Positions 1 through 7,551 of a DNA stretch of 64,000 nt are shown here, piece after piece. The notes below the pieces were generated by a model, which saw only the letters and a list, made by a program, of their open reading frames with translations, had not been told where the DNA came from and did not search any database. The stretch's first letter is position 1, and each line of letters opens with the position of its first letter. Origin of the DNA: Pseudothermotoga sp. (GTDB taxonomy: Bacteria > Thermotogota > Thermotogae > Thermotogales > DSM-5069). Both the position numbers and the translations under genes were made by a program. Location: NCBI GenBank assembly GCA_025060105.1, contig JANXCS010000007.1, forward strand, positions 1-64,000, written 5' to 3'.

Positions 1-80
1 CCTTTCAACACATTGCCACGGGACAGAGATGATATAACAGTCAAACCAAATATTCCGAGCCAGAAATATTCTGGCGGCTC
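1..80 (-). pseudogene. tctA-like gene remnant at window edge
   Basis: Read on the minus strand, this stretch encodes EPPEYFWLGIFGLTVISSL in one frame. It closely matches GPPEYFSLAVFGLTIIASV of the intact TctA permease encoded at 7548-9041. In that frame a TGA stop lies about 30 bases upstream, near position 114, where an intact TctA would have well over 100 more residues. What is visible therefore looks 5'-truncated or frameshifted. The rest lies outside the window, so a frameshifted longer gene cannot be excluded. The bases between here and 214 hold only a short frame starting ATG near 196 (39 codons, no recognisable family). Confidence 0.5.
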
Positions 81-213
81 AGACTTCAAGACAATAACGA
101 GTAAACATCAGATCAATCAAAGGTATCATTAGTTCAAACAAACCTTTGTAGATCGAGTAAGGCACGCTTAAAAGCTTCACTAGTACCTCAGGTTTCATCG
201 ATGTGGATACAAC

Positions 214-585
214 TTAAAAGCTCGTTTCAACCATTATGCATCGACCAAAGGAATATTCAATACCGTTGTTTTTAAGAAGATCCTCTATCTGCTTTGAACC
301 TGCCCCGGGCTGGAACCACAAGCGTTTGAACCCCAACCTAATAGCTTTCTCCACTACTTGTATGCCGATCTCGGGTGGAACGACTAGCACTATCAAATCC
401 ACATCCTTAGGAAGTTCTTCTATATCCCTGTAAGTCTTGATCCCTTCGATCGACTCAGCTTTGGGATTGACTGGATAAACTTCAAAACCCTTCAAAGATA
501 AGTCTCGAACGATTTTGTTGCCGTATTTTCTCCTATCCTCACTGGCGCCTACAACCGCAATCTTTCTAACACCACTCAGATCCAA
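214..585 (-). CDS. CoA-binding domain protein (YccU family)
   Basis: This 123-residue protein is a single Rossmann-type CoA-binding domain. The start IAVVGASEDRRKYGNKIVRD has the usual GAS-x-x-x-x-K-G loop. It continues with YPVNP, DLIVLVVPPE and a C-terminal GRCIMVE segment; the family usually has a Cys at this point. It is the stand-alone version of the CoA-binding domain of succinyl-CoA synthetase alpha, and its cellular role is not settled. It follows the ATP-grasp ligase gene by 14 bases on the same strand and is probably cotranscribed with it. Confidence 0.85.
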   Translation of the reverse strand: MDLSGVRKIAVVGASEDRRKYGNKIVRDLSLKGFEVYPVNPKAESIEGIKTYRDIEELPKDVDLIVLVVPPEIGIQVVEKAIRLGFKRLWFQPGAGSKQIEDLLKNNGIEYSFGRCIMVETSF

Positions 586-599
586 TTTTCCACCCCCAG

Positions 600-1640
600 C
601 TACACATAAATAGCTTTACTGATTCCGTATCTCTTCATGGCATTCTCAAGAATATGTAGAACCAGTTCTTCGTACGTGAACCCAGCAGCTTCAGCAATCC
701 TCGGCAAATCTGAAAAACCTCTAACCATACCAGGCAAAGGGTTGATCTCCAAGAAATATGCGTTTCCATCTTCTTGCGAGACCCTAAGGTCTATACGAGC
801 GACGTCTTTTATATCGAGCGTCTTACAGACCTTAATTGCCATGTTCGTGAGCTTTCTTTCGAGCGCAGGATCTATCTTCGCAGGACAAGTGTAATCAACG
901 TAGTAATCTGAGTTTTTCTTCACCTTGTAACTGTAGAACTCCTTACCATGTTTGAAGTGTATCTCCATGATCGGTAAAACTCTATATTTTTCACCTTCCT
1001 GCAGGACACCTATCGTGAACTCTCTTCCTTTGATGTACTCTTCGACGAGTACAGGTTCGTTGTACGTGGTGAAAAGCCTTTCGATTTCCCTTTTGTACTC
1101 AACTACGTCGTGAACCAAGCCCGTGTCAGAAATACCTTTCGAAGAACCTTCGGCATTCAATTTCAGTATCAAAGGAAATCTCATGTTCTTTCTCAATTTT
1201 TCATCCACGGAGCGTATCACTTGAAACCTGGGGGTACGCACATCCTTGGTCAAAAGCACTTGTTTCGTCAAAGCTTTGTCGAGACATATGGCCAGCGTGG
1301 TAGCATCAGAACCTGTGTAAGGAATCCCATAGAAACTGAGAATAGCTGGAACTTGCGCTTCTCTTGCTCTTCCGAATGTGCCTTCCGCAAAGTTATAGAC
1401 AATGTCGATCTTTTCACTGAGGAGAGTGGGTATGAACTTCTCAGGTATCGCTTCCATGAGGATAACTTCGTGCCCTCCACTTTCGATGGATTGCTTGATA
1501 TCCATAACAACTTCCATTGAGTCGTATTCTGCTTCCCAGTCTTCCACATCTGGTCTTACACCACGCTGCACGTTGTACGCTAAACCAACTTTCGTAAAGA
1601 CCACCTCCGAAGGAATATCTTCAGTTACATTATCACGCAA
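600..1640 (-). CDS. D-alanine--D-alanine ligase family ATP-grasp protein
   Basis: A 346-residue ATP-grasp enzyme related to D-Ala-D-Ala ligases. The N-terminal domain has KVGLAYNVQRG and DIVYNFAEG, followed by YGIPYTGSDATTLAICLDK, the ATP-binding region (LILKLNAEGSSKGI, VEEYIKGREFT) and the metal-binding end FLEINPLPGM. The family makes dipeptides for peptidoglycan, but the substrate cannot be read from the sequence. The only ATG/GTG/TTG far enough upstream is TTG at 1640, which has no SD site. A strong GGAGGT at 1603-1608 instead points to initiation near 1595 (an ACG codon), just before the conserved first strand, so the N-terminus is uncertain. It is transcribed ahead of the CoA-binding gene. 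Confidence 0.8.
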   Translation of the reverse strand: MRDNVTEDIPSEVVFTKVGLAYNVQRGVRPDVEDWEAEYDSMEVVMDIKQSIESGGHEVILMEAIPEKFIPTLLSEKIDIVYNFAEGTFGRAREAQVPAILSFYGIPYTGSDATTLAICLDKALTKQVLLTKDVRTPRFQVIRSVDEKLRKNMRFPLILKLNAEGSSKGISDTGLVHDVVEYKREIERLFTTYNEPVLVEEYIKGREFTIGVLQEGEKYRVLPIMEIHFKHGKEFYSYKVKKNSDYYVDYTCPAKIDPALERKLTNMAIKVCKTLDIKDVARIDLRVSQEDGNAYFLEINPLPGMVRGFSDLPRIAEAAGFTYEELVLHILENAMKRYGISKAIYV

Positions 1641-1764
1641 AATGACGTAACGGAGTTTTTCAGAACTGGAATGATCTGTTGACTTTTTGTAGAAGAATGA
1701 TCGATGATGCTCTTTCGAAAATCCCTATGAACCAGCTCCCATAAAAAACTTCACACACATTTAG

Positions 1765-1793
1765 TTGACATACGATTCTGTAGTGTGTATAAT
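1765..1793 (+). promoter_or_regulatory. sigma-A type promoter of rpsF operon
   Basis: TTGACA at 1765-1770 and TATAAT at 1788-1793 are separated by exactly 17 bases, a full consensus housekeeping promoter. It lies about 100 bases upstream of rpsF, so transcripts should carry a structured leader of roughly 90 bases. Confidence 0.9.
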
Positions 1794-1832
1794 GACGTGG
1801 CGCGAAAACTTATGGTAGATTATAAGGAGAAA

Positions 1833-1880
1833 CTCCCGTCTTGCCAAACAGTGGATGGTAAGACCGGAAGGCCGAGGGAG
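1833..1880 (+). promoter_or_regulatory. probable S6:S18 autoregulatory leader
   Basis: The rpsF leader folds into a two-part structure. CTCCC (1833-1837) can pair with GGGAG (1876-1880) and encloses a 9-bp hairpin, GTCTTGCCA (1838-1846) with TGGTAAGAC (1856-1864). The hairpin is followed by an unpaired segment with GGCCGA (1870-1875). Bacterial rpsF leaders often carry an element bound by the S6:S18 complex with a conserved CCG, and the downstream operon encodes both S6 and S18. The pairing is seen in the sequence; the regulatory role is inference. Confidence 0.6.
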
Positions 1881-1891
1881 GAGGTAAATGG

Positions 1892-2236
1892 ATGAGGATC
1901 TATGAAACCATGTTCATCATCGATCCACGGTTGAGTGAACAGGAACGTGAGACTTTCGTGGAAAAGGTCAAGAACGTGATCAACGAGCGTGTGGCAGGCA
2001 AAATCAGAGAAATGAACAGGTGGGGTTTAAGAAAACTCGCTTACCCCATCACGCACCAAACGGAAGGAGACTACACGGTAATAATCTTCAGCGCGGAACC
2101 ATCGAATGTGAACAAACTCGAAGAATTTTACCGTGTGACACCCCAAATCATTCGTTGGCAAACTTTCAGAAGAGAAGATCTCGAGAAGAAAGAAAAGAAG
2201 GAATTACAGCCTAGTTCAGCTGAGCAGAAGGAGTAA
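1892..2236 (+). CDS. rpsF: 30S ribosomal protein S6
   Basis: A 114-residue S6 protein: MRIYETMFIIDPRLSEQE at the start, a central GLRKLAYPI segment and a charged C-terminal tail typical of thermophile S6. It binds 16S rRNA in the platform of the 30S subunit as a partner of S18. The start is ATG at 1892 behind GGAGG at 1879-1883; an ATG at 1888 is out of frame and hits a stop after five codons. First gene of the rpsF-ssb-rpsR operon. Confidence 0.97.
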   Translation: MRIYETMFIIDPRLSEQERETFVEKVKNVINERVAGKIREMNRWGLRKLAYPITHQTEGDYTVIIFSAEPSNVNKLEEFYRVTPQIIRWQTFRREDLEKKEKKELQPSSAEQKE

Positions 2237-2242
2237 TACGTC

Positions 2243-2698
2243 GTGCCGTATTACAACAAGGTGATCTTGGTTGGTCGGCTCACGAGGGATCCAGAGACAC
2301 GTATGACTACCACAGGTTCGGCTGTGACTTCCTTTGTGCTCGCCGTTGATAGACCGACGAGATCTTCTGATAGTCAAAGAGTTACCGATTTCATCAGAAT
2401 AGTGGCATTCAACAAATTGGCGGATTTTGCCAGATTGTATTTGAAAAAAGGCCAATTGGTCTTGATCGAAGGTGAACTGAGGATAAACAAATGGCAGTCT
2501 CGCGATGGAACAAACATGACAACACCTGAAATATGGGCAAGAGATATCAGGTTCATGGAGAAAAAATCTGTCACTCCGGAAGAAGTTGTTGAAGAAGGGA
2601 TCGAAAGAACTATTGAAGAGCCCATCGTGAATCCAGACGAAATGTTCGGCTTGGAGGACCAAACAGATAGTGAGGACGACGATAAACCACCCTTTTGA
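2243..2698 (+). CDS. ssb: single-stranded DNA-binding protein
   Basis: A 151-residue SSB with an N-terminal OB fold (YYNKVILVGRLTRDPE, VTDFIRIVAFNKLADF, KKGQLVLIEGELRINKW) and a flexible acidic tail. The tail ends DDDKPPF, the conserved tip that binds replication and repair partners. It protects single-stranded DNA during replication, repair and recombination. The start is GTG at 2243 behind AAGGAG, six bases after the rpsF stop. Placement between rpsF and rpsR is the common bacterial arrangement. Confidence 0.97.
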   Translation: MPYYNKVILVGRLTRDPETRMTTTGSAVTSFVLAVDRPTRSSDSQRVTDFIRIVAFNKLADFARLYLKKGQLVLIEGELRINKWQSRDGTNMTTPEIWARDIRFMEKKSVTPEEVVEEGIERTIEEPIVNPDEMFGLEDQTDSEDDDKPPF

Positions 2699-2710
2699 GG
2701 AGGTGTCGGT

Positions 2711-2944
2711 GTGGAACAACAAAAGAGAAGGAGAAAAAAGAAGGTCAAAAGGTGTAAGCTTTGTGAGATGGGAGTCGAATATGTCGATTACAAAGATATC
2801 AGATTGCTCAGCGAATTTTTGAATGAAAAGGCAAAAATCATACCGAAACGTGTGAACGGTAATTGTGCGAAACACCAAAGAATGGTGAAAGTTGCCATAA
2901 AGCGCGCTAGGCACATGGCACTTTTGCCCTACATCAAGATGTGA
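2711..2944 (+). CDS. rpsR: 30S ribosomal protein S18
   Basis: A 77-residue S18 protein. It has the basic N-terminus [16 protein letters not shown] with a C-x-x-C pair that may bind zinc, followed by [18 protein letters not shown] and the RAR-containing end. It forms the S6:S18 dimer on the 30S platform. The start is GTG at 2711 behind GAGGAGG, 12 bases after ssb. The C-x-x-C form is the C+ type of S18. Confidence 0.96.
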   Translation: MEQQKRRRKKKVKRCKLCEMGVEYVDYKDIRLLSEFLNEKAKIIPKRVNGNCAKHQRMVKVAIKRARHMALLPYIKM

Positions 2945-2971
2945 ATCTTCAAAATTTTTTAGAAATTCGTT

Positions 2972-3002
2972 GGAGGGACTTCGTGTCCCTCCGCTCGTTT
3001 TT
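2972..3002 (+). terminator. terminator after rpsR
   Basis: GGAGGGAC (2972-2979), loop TTCGT, GTCCCTCC (2985-2992) and then a T run at 2998-3002. The perfect 8-bp stem closes the rpsF-ssb-rpsR operon. The carbamate kinase SD site starts just beyond it, so read-through could still supply that gene. Confidence 0.8.
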
Positions 3003-3017
3003 AGGGGAGGGACAGAT

Positions 3018-3956
3018 ATGAAGAAACTTGCCGTGGTTGCGATTGGTGGAAACGCTGTGAACAGACCTGGAGAGAAACCAACCGCAGAAAACATGTTCAG
3101 CGCGATCGAAGAGGCCATGAGCTATTTGGTTGAAATGTTGGACGAGTACGACATCGTCATCACTCACGGTAACGGTCCACAAGTAGGTAACATACTGATT
3201 CAACAGGAGATGGCTAAGGATTTGATACCACCTTTCCCAATAGATGTCAACGACGCTCAAACCCAGGGTAGCCTTGGTTACATGATCGTTCAATCCTTGA
3301 GGAACCAGCTGGAGAAAAAACAAATCAAAAGAGAAGTTGCAGCTATCATAACACAGATAATCGTTGACAGGAACGATGAAGCATTTAAGAAACCCTCAAA
3401 ACCTATCGGACCGTTTTACACAGAAGAAGAAGCAAGAAAGTTGATGAACGAAAAAGGCTGGATCATGAAAGAAGACGCAGGTAGAGGGTGGCGGAGAGTC
3501 GTTCCTTCACCGAAGCCGCTGGACATAGTTGAGAAAGAAATCATAAAAATGCTTTTGAGAAATGATGTGATAGTTGTCGCGGCAGGTGGTGGTGGTATTC
3601 CTGTGATCAGAGACAACGGTTCACTCAAAGGCGTAGAGGCTGTCATAGACAAAGATAGAGCCAGTGCCTTATTGGCGATAGAAATTGACGCTCAAGAGTT
3701 GATCATTCTCACTGGTGTTGAAAAAGTGGCGTTGAATTATGGAAAACCCAACCAAGTGTTATTGGACACTTTGACAGTTCAAGAAGCTGAAAAATATCTC
3801 AAAGAAGGACACTTCCCAGCAGGAAGTATGGGACCGAAGATAGAGGCTGCAATAGATTTTGTCACAGCAACAAAAAGAACCTGCTTGATAACGGATATGA
3901 AAAAACTGAAGGAAGCTCTGATTGGTCTGACTGGAACGAAAGTGGTCTATGGTTGA
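3018..3956 (+). CDS. arcC: carbamate kinase
   Basis: A 312-residue amino-acid-kinase-fold protein of the usual family length. Motifs are AVVAIGGNAVNRPGEKPT at the start, THGNGPQVGNIL, VVAAGGGGIPVI and IDKDRASALLA. It makes ATP from carbamoyl phosphate and ADP, or runs in reverse. The start is ATG at 3018 behind GGGGAGGG; an upstream in-frame start at 2970 lies inside the rpsR terminator and was not used. No arginine deiminase or ornithine carbamoyltransferase gene is beside it, so the source of carbamoyl phosphate is not visible here. Confidence 0.95.
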   Translation: MKKLAVVAIGGNAVNRPGEKPTAENMFSAIEEAMSYLVEMLDEYDIVITHGNGPQVGNILIQQEMAKDLIPPFPIDVNDAQTQGSLGYMIVQSLRNQLEKKQIKREVAAIITQIIVDRNDEAFKKPSKPIGPFYTEEEARKLMNEKGWIMKEDAGRGWRRVVPSPKPLDIVEKEIIKMLLRNDVIVVAAGGGGIPVIRDNGSLKGVEAVIDKDRASALLAIEIDAQELIILTGVEKVALNYGKPNQVLLDTLTVQEAEKYLKEGHFPAGSMGPKIEAAIDFVTATKRTCLITDMKKLKEALIGLTGTKVVYG

Positions 3957-4005
3957 AAGGTCTTCTCAAAGAAGATTATCTGTGGTATATTAATGAAGGA
4001 GCGGT

Positions 4006-4080
4006 GGGTGCGTAGCTCAGAGGAAGAGCGTCTGCCTTACGAGCAGAAGGTCGTAGGTTCGAGTCCTGCCGCACCCACCA
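4006..4080 (+). tRNA. tRNA-Val (anticodon TAC)
   Basis: A cloverleaf with acceptor GGGTGCG pairing with CGCACCC, D arm GCTC...GAGC, anticodon stem TCTGC/GCAGA around CTTACGA (anticodon TAC), T loop TTCGAGT and an encoded CCA. It lies just upstream of tRNA-Phe and is probably cotranscribed with it. Confidence 0.96.
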
Positions 4081-4088
4081 AAAGAAGT

Positions 4089-4164
4089 GGCCAGGTAGCT
4101 CAGTTGGTAGAGCACTGGACTGAAAATCCAGGTGTCGGCGGTTCGATTCCGCCCCTGGCCACCA
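4089..4164 (+). tRNA. tRNA-Phe (anticodon GAA)
   Basis: Acceptor GGCCAGG pairs with CCTGGCC. The anticodon arm CTGGA-CTGAAAA-TCCAG gives GAA, and the T arm is GGCGG-TTCGATT-CCGCC, with CCA encoded. It starts nine bases after tRNA-Val. Confidence 0.96.
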
Positions 4165-4195
4165 AGAGTTTTTCTAGACATTCGTTATTGACAAC

Positions 4196-4225
4196 AAAAA
4201 GCCCGGCGTTGAAGCCGGGCTTTTT
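4196..4225. terminator. bidirectional terminator between tRNA-Phe and dctP
   Basis: AAAAAGCCCGGC (4196-4207), loop GTTGAA, GCCGGGCTTTTT (4214-4225). The symmetric A and T runs make it work on both strands, ending the tRNA transcript and the minus-strand dctP transcript that converge here. Confidence 0.9.
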
Positions 4226-4239
4226 GATTCAAACTTTGT

Positions 4240-5205
4240 TCATTGCTTCAATACTTCAGCCCAAGTTGTGACTGGCCAAGTGGTCTTGAAGAGTTCTTCA
4301 ACTGCTGGTGCTGCTAGATCCCTGATCGATTTTAATGCTGTTTCATCGAGTTGAATCAGCTTCATGCCTTTTTCCTGCAAGAATTTGATGATATCTCCCT
4401 CACTCGCTTTCAATTTTTCTGTAGCCCAGGTGCACACTTCATCCATGATTTGATGTACGAGCTTCTTTTCTTCAGCAGTTAATCTGTCGTAGGCAGCTTT
4501 ATTCATTGTGATCCAACCGACACCACATTGATGGTTCGTTATGATCAAATAGGATTGAACTTCGTAGAGTTTGAACGAAGAAATCTGTGTGACATCACCT
4601 TCGGAAGCTTCCGCTCTTCCTTCTTTGAGGGCTTGATAGAGCTCCGTCAATGGCACAGGTACAGCCGTCGCACCGATGGCTTCCCAGATCTTGACCCACG
4701 TTGGAACCACTGGCAGTCTGAGCTTCAATCCTTTAATGTCCTCAGGACCACGTATTGGCTTGTTCGCTGTCATTTGCCTGTAACCACGATAGACCGTCCC
4801 CAAACAGACCATGTTTCCTTTCTCAGCTATCAGCGCCTTAGCTTTTTCACCGATGGGACCATTCCAAACTCTCAAGAAATGTTCATAATCTCTGATCACA
4901 AACGGTGCATTAACGAAGAAATACTGTGGAGCGAAAACTTCTACTGGACGACCACCTGTGAACTGCATATCCACGATGCCCTTGGAACACTGATTGTTAG
5001 CTTCTTCTTCTGAAACCTTCCCGATCTGTAGCTCCACCAAAATCGTACCATTCGTCGCTGCTTCGATCTTTTCCTTGAATCTCTTCATGGCCTCTGCCAA
5101 GATGTGTCCTTCTTGGAAAGGCGTCGTCGCCTTCAAAACAATTTGAAATCCGAACAATCCCGTGACGATAACCAAAACCAGTGCCAATGCAAAAAATTTC
5201 CTCAC
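4240..5205 (-). CDS. TRAP transporter solute-binding protein, DctP type (orphan)
   Basis: A 321-residue exported binding protein. The signal sequence (FFALALVLVIVTGLFGF) is followed by the DctP fold: KATTPFQEGHILAEAMKRF near the mature N-terminus, GLKLRLP with the conserved Arg that contacts a substrate carboxylate, and NKAAYDRLTAEEKK near the end. It delivers organic acids to a DctQ-DctM permease, but neither is encoded in the window. It is the last gene of a minus-strand cluster that encodes a TctABC carboxylate transporter. The start is GTG at 5205 behind GGGGG. The substrate is unknown. Confidence 0.87.
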   Translation of the reverse strand: MRKFFALALVLVIVTGLFGFQIVLKATTPFQEGHILAEAMKRFKEKIEAATNGTILVELQIGKVSEEEANNQCSKGIVDMQFTGGRPVEVFAPQYFFVNAPFVIRDYEHFLRVWNGPIGEKAKALIAEKGNMVCLGTVYRGYRQMTANKPIRGPEDIKGLKLRLPVVPTWVKIWEAIGATAVPVPLTELYQALKEGRAEASEGDVTQISSFKLYEVQSYLIITNHQCGVGWITMNKAAYDRLTAEEKKLVHQIMDEVCTWATEKLKASEGDIIKFLQEKGMKLIQLDETALKSIRDLAAPAVEELFKTTWPVTTWAEVLKQ

Positions 5206-5261
5206 AGCCAACACCCCCTATCAGAAATTTGAAGATTCTCCCTTGCGATACACCTCTCACA

Positions 5262-6440
5262 TCATTCAATGAAAATCTTCTTGCCAAGCTCTGCCGAAAC
5301 ATAAGCCGCATACATCACCAACATCGTTTCTTTTGCAAGTTGGAAACCACTCAAAACATCTTTACCCTCCAGAACAGCACATGCAAAGTCTTTCATTTCC
5401 TGTGGATAACCCCTCGTCCAGAACTCGTCTGGCGAAGGAAAAGTGTAACCAGCTTTGGTCTCGAGCTTTTCGCTGATGTACTCATCACCCCAAACATTTT
5501 CATTCGGTGCGAAAGCCACCATAGAATTGTTGGGTGTAATGTTGGCGATTATCATACCTTTGGAACCAAAAAGTTCTATTCTGTTTTTCACACCCCCCAG
5601 ACTCACATCGGTCGAAAAAACCACCGACCTAGAACCATCCTCGAACTCAAGAACAACAACTGACCAATCCTCGACATCGTGCCAGGAACTAACCACGTAA
5701 CAAGGTTTCCCCTGCAGCGTTTTCATCTTGGTCACATTGCCGACGCTCGCCAGCACCGCCACTGGTTTTATAGGCTTGCCGTCCCTCATGAAGCCTTCAT
5801 AATGTTTCAAATGAATCACAGTAGCGATTGGGTGCGAACCCAGGCGCATTAAACTTCCCCCACCGGAGGTTTTCCATCTTCGTGAGTAAGCCGCTTGAGA
5901 ACCTGAATGGCTACACTCAGCGCGCAACTCGAACACAACCATGTCGGAGACCTTCATCATCCGCTTCATTTTTTCAACGGCCGGTGCATATACCCAATTT
6001 TCGGCATACATGAACTTGCTACCAGATTTGTTGATTTTTTCCTCCAACAGACTGATCTTCTCTTTCACTTTTTCGAACATGTGCGCCTTTGACAGCAAAC
6101 CAACATCTTCAACGCCTGGTTTATCCTCTCCGAAATAGCCTGTCAATGGTTTTTCGCAAATGATATGCTTATGATTATCAGCAGCACAGATTATCACGGC
6201 ATCATGCAAGTTCGTCGGTGTGCAAACATCAACAACATCGATCTCCGAGCTCGCACAAAGTTGTTCGAAATTGTCAAATACACGGGGTATTCCATACTCT
6301 CTAGCGAACCTCTCAGCGTTTTCTCTGTGCCCAGAGCATACTCCGACTACGTCGACGATTTGATGATTTTCCCGGAAGGCAGCCATATGTATTTTGGCTA
6401 TGAAACCAGCTCCTACGATTCCGATTCGAACCTTTTTCAC
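5262..6440 (-). CDS. Gfo/Idh/MocA family NAD(P)-dependent oxidoreductase
   Basis: A 392-residue two-domain dehydrogenase. The N-terminal Rossmann fold has VRIGIVGAGFIAKIHMAAF, followed by VDVCTPTNLHD and HIICEKPL with the conserved EKP lysine. The C-terminal substrate domain includes GGGSLMRLGSHPIATVIHLK. Members oxidise or reduce sugars, inositols or related polyols. The start is GTG at 6440 behind GAGGGGG, 13 bases after the M24 gene stop; a longer frame reaching 6494 overlaps that gene and lacks a better SD site. Position in the tct cluster suggests it acts on a compound taken up by that transporter. Confidence 0.9.
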   Translation of the reverse strand: MKKVRIGIVGAGFIAKIHMAAFRENHQIVDVVGVCSGHRENAERFAREYGIPRVFDNFEQLCASSEIDVVDVCTPTNLHDAVIICAADNHKHIICEKPLTGYFGEDKPGVEDVGLLSKAHMFEKVKEKISLLEEKINKSGSKFMYAENWVYAPAVEKMKRMMKVSDMVVFELRAECSHSGSQAAYSRRWKTSGGGSLMRLGSHPIATVIHLKHYEGFMRDGKPIKPVAVLASVGNVTKMKTLQGKPCYVVSSWHDVEDWSVVVLEFEDGSRSVVFSTDVSLGGVKNRIELFGSKGMIIANITPNNSMVAFAPNENVWGDEYISEKLETKAGYTFPSPDEFWTRGYPQEMKDFACAVLEGKDVLSGFQLAKETMLVMYAAYVSAELGKKIFIE

Positions 6441-6453
6441 GCGTATAACCCCC

Positions 6454-7551
6454 TCACAGAATGAGCATGCCTGGTCTAATGAAGTGAACACCATTCACTT
6501 TCAGTTCTAATCTTGGAAAAACGAATGGTTTGGTGATCATCAGCAGGCCAGATTCAGTGACGATGAAACCATCTTCAGATTTAGTACCACTGATCGTGGG
6601 ATTCCAACAAAACGCTTGATTCTTTCTCACGATCTGCTGACAATCCGGTGTGACTCTGATGTCTCTCGCGTAGTACCCCATTGGTCCACCTTGATGGTGC
6701 AACTTCCACTCATCGTGATAACCACGTTTTTTGTATTCTTCTATCGCTGCAAGCACAGGTAGATTCATCTTCTCTCCGATCTTCGTTCGAGATATCATGA
6801 TACATTCGATCTCAACGTTCTCTTCATACTGTTTCATCAATTGTTTTGGTGGTTCACCGAAGTGAACCATGCGTGTCACCGTGGTGATCAAACCTTTGTA
6901 TCTCGCATTGACGGAAACCATGACCAATCTTTCTACCTTCTTCATAGTCGGTATAGGATGTCTATAGAGCCTCGCTCGGTCGTCTGCAGCAACCATGAAC
7001 CCTGTAGGATCTATCCTGTACTTCCAAAGTTCTGCACTGATTCTACCCGCTATTTCTGCCTCGACATCGCCTGGTTTTGTGAACAAAAGAACACTTTCCA
7101 AAGCCCTAGAAAGCTTTTCACCGAGGTACAAGTACCGTTCGATCTCTGACTCAGTCAATTCGTATCTGAGTTCATTGAATTCACCTTCAACATGAATCAA
7201 ACCCGGTATAGGGCTGTCACACCCAACTTTTTCTCCGGCGATCTTCTTGACGATCTCAAGCTCTCTGTTCTCGTACCACTCATGGGAAACAACTTCAAAA
7301 CCCAATCCGTCTATTTCCTCATCCTTCATTCTCGGAGCTTCAATCTTGTTGGCGATCAAGTAACAATTATCCTTAGTCACGAGCACTGAGGTCACACCCA
7401 TCTCGGTTGCAATGCCAACCATGTTGAGACCACCAGCTGTGATCCAAGAAAAATTCGGTTGCTTTTTAATCAGCATTCCAGATAAACCTTTTCCGTCCAT
7501 GAACTTTCTGACGCGTTCAAGCTTGATCTTCACTTCTTCAAGCCTAGTCAT
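6454..7551 (-). CDS. M24 family metallohydrolase (creatinase/Xaa-Pro peptidase type)
   Basis: A 365-residue protein with a creatinase-like N-terminal domain (GLSGMLIKKQPNFSWITAGG) and a pita-bread domain (GDVEAEIAGRISAELWKY onward). The M24 metal ligands are poorly kept: an HHQGGPMGY segment is present, but the usual Asp pair is hard to find around FMVAADDRARLYRHP. It may be a non-peptidase member or a hydrolase of a small amide. It overlaps the tctA stop by four bases (ATGA), so it is translationally coupled to the permease. Confidence 0.8.
   Translation of the reverse strand: MTRLEEVKIKLERVRKFMDGKGLSGMLIKKQPNFSWITAGGLNMVGIATEMGVTSVLVTKDNCYLIANKIEAPRMKDEEIDGLGFEVVSHEWYENRELEIVKKIAGEKVGCDSPIPGLIHVEGEFNELRYELTESEIERYLYLGEKLSRALESVLLFTKPGDVEAEIAGRISAELWKYRIDPTGFMVAADDRARLYRHPIPTMKKVERLVMVSVNARYKGLITTVTRMVHFGEPPKQLMKQYEENVEIECIMISRTKIGEKMNLPVLAAIEEYKKRGYHDEWKLHHQGGPMGYYARDIRVTPDCQQIVRKNQAFCWNPTISGTKSEDGFIVTESGLLMITKPFVFPRLELKVNGVHFIRPGMLIL

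Noticed and set aside
2216-3118. 300-codon open frame on the minus strand across ssb and rpsR
   Set aside because: Antisense shadow of three well-identified genes; no family motifs and no SD site.
3993-4271. 92-codon frame through the tRNA-Val and tRNA-Phe genes
   Set aside because: Merely translates the two tRNAs and their spacer.
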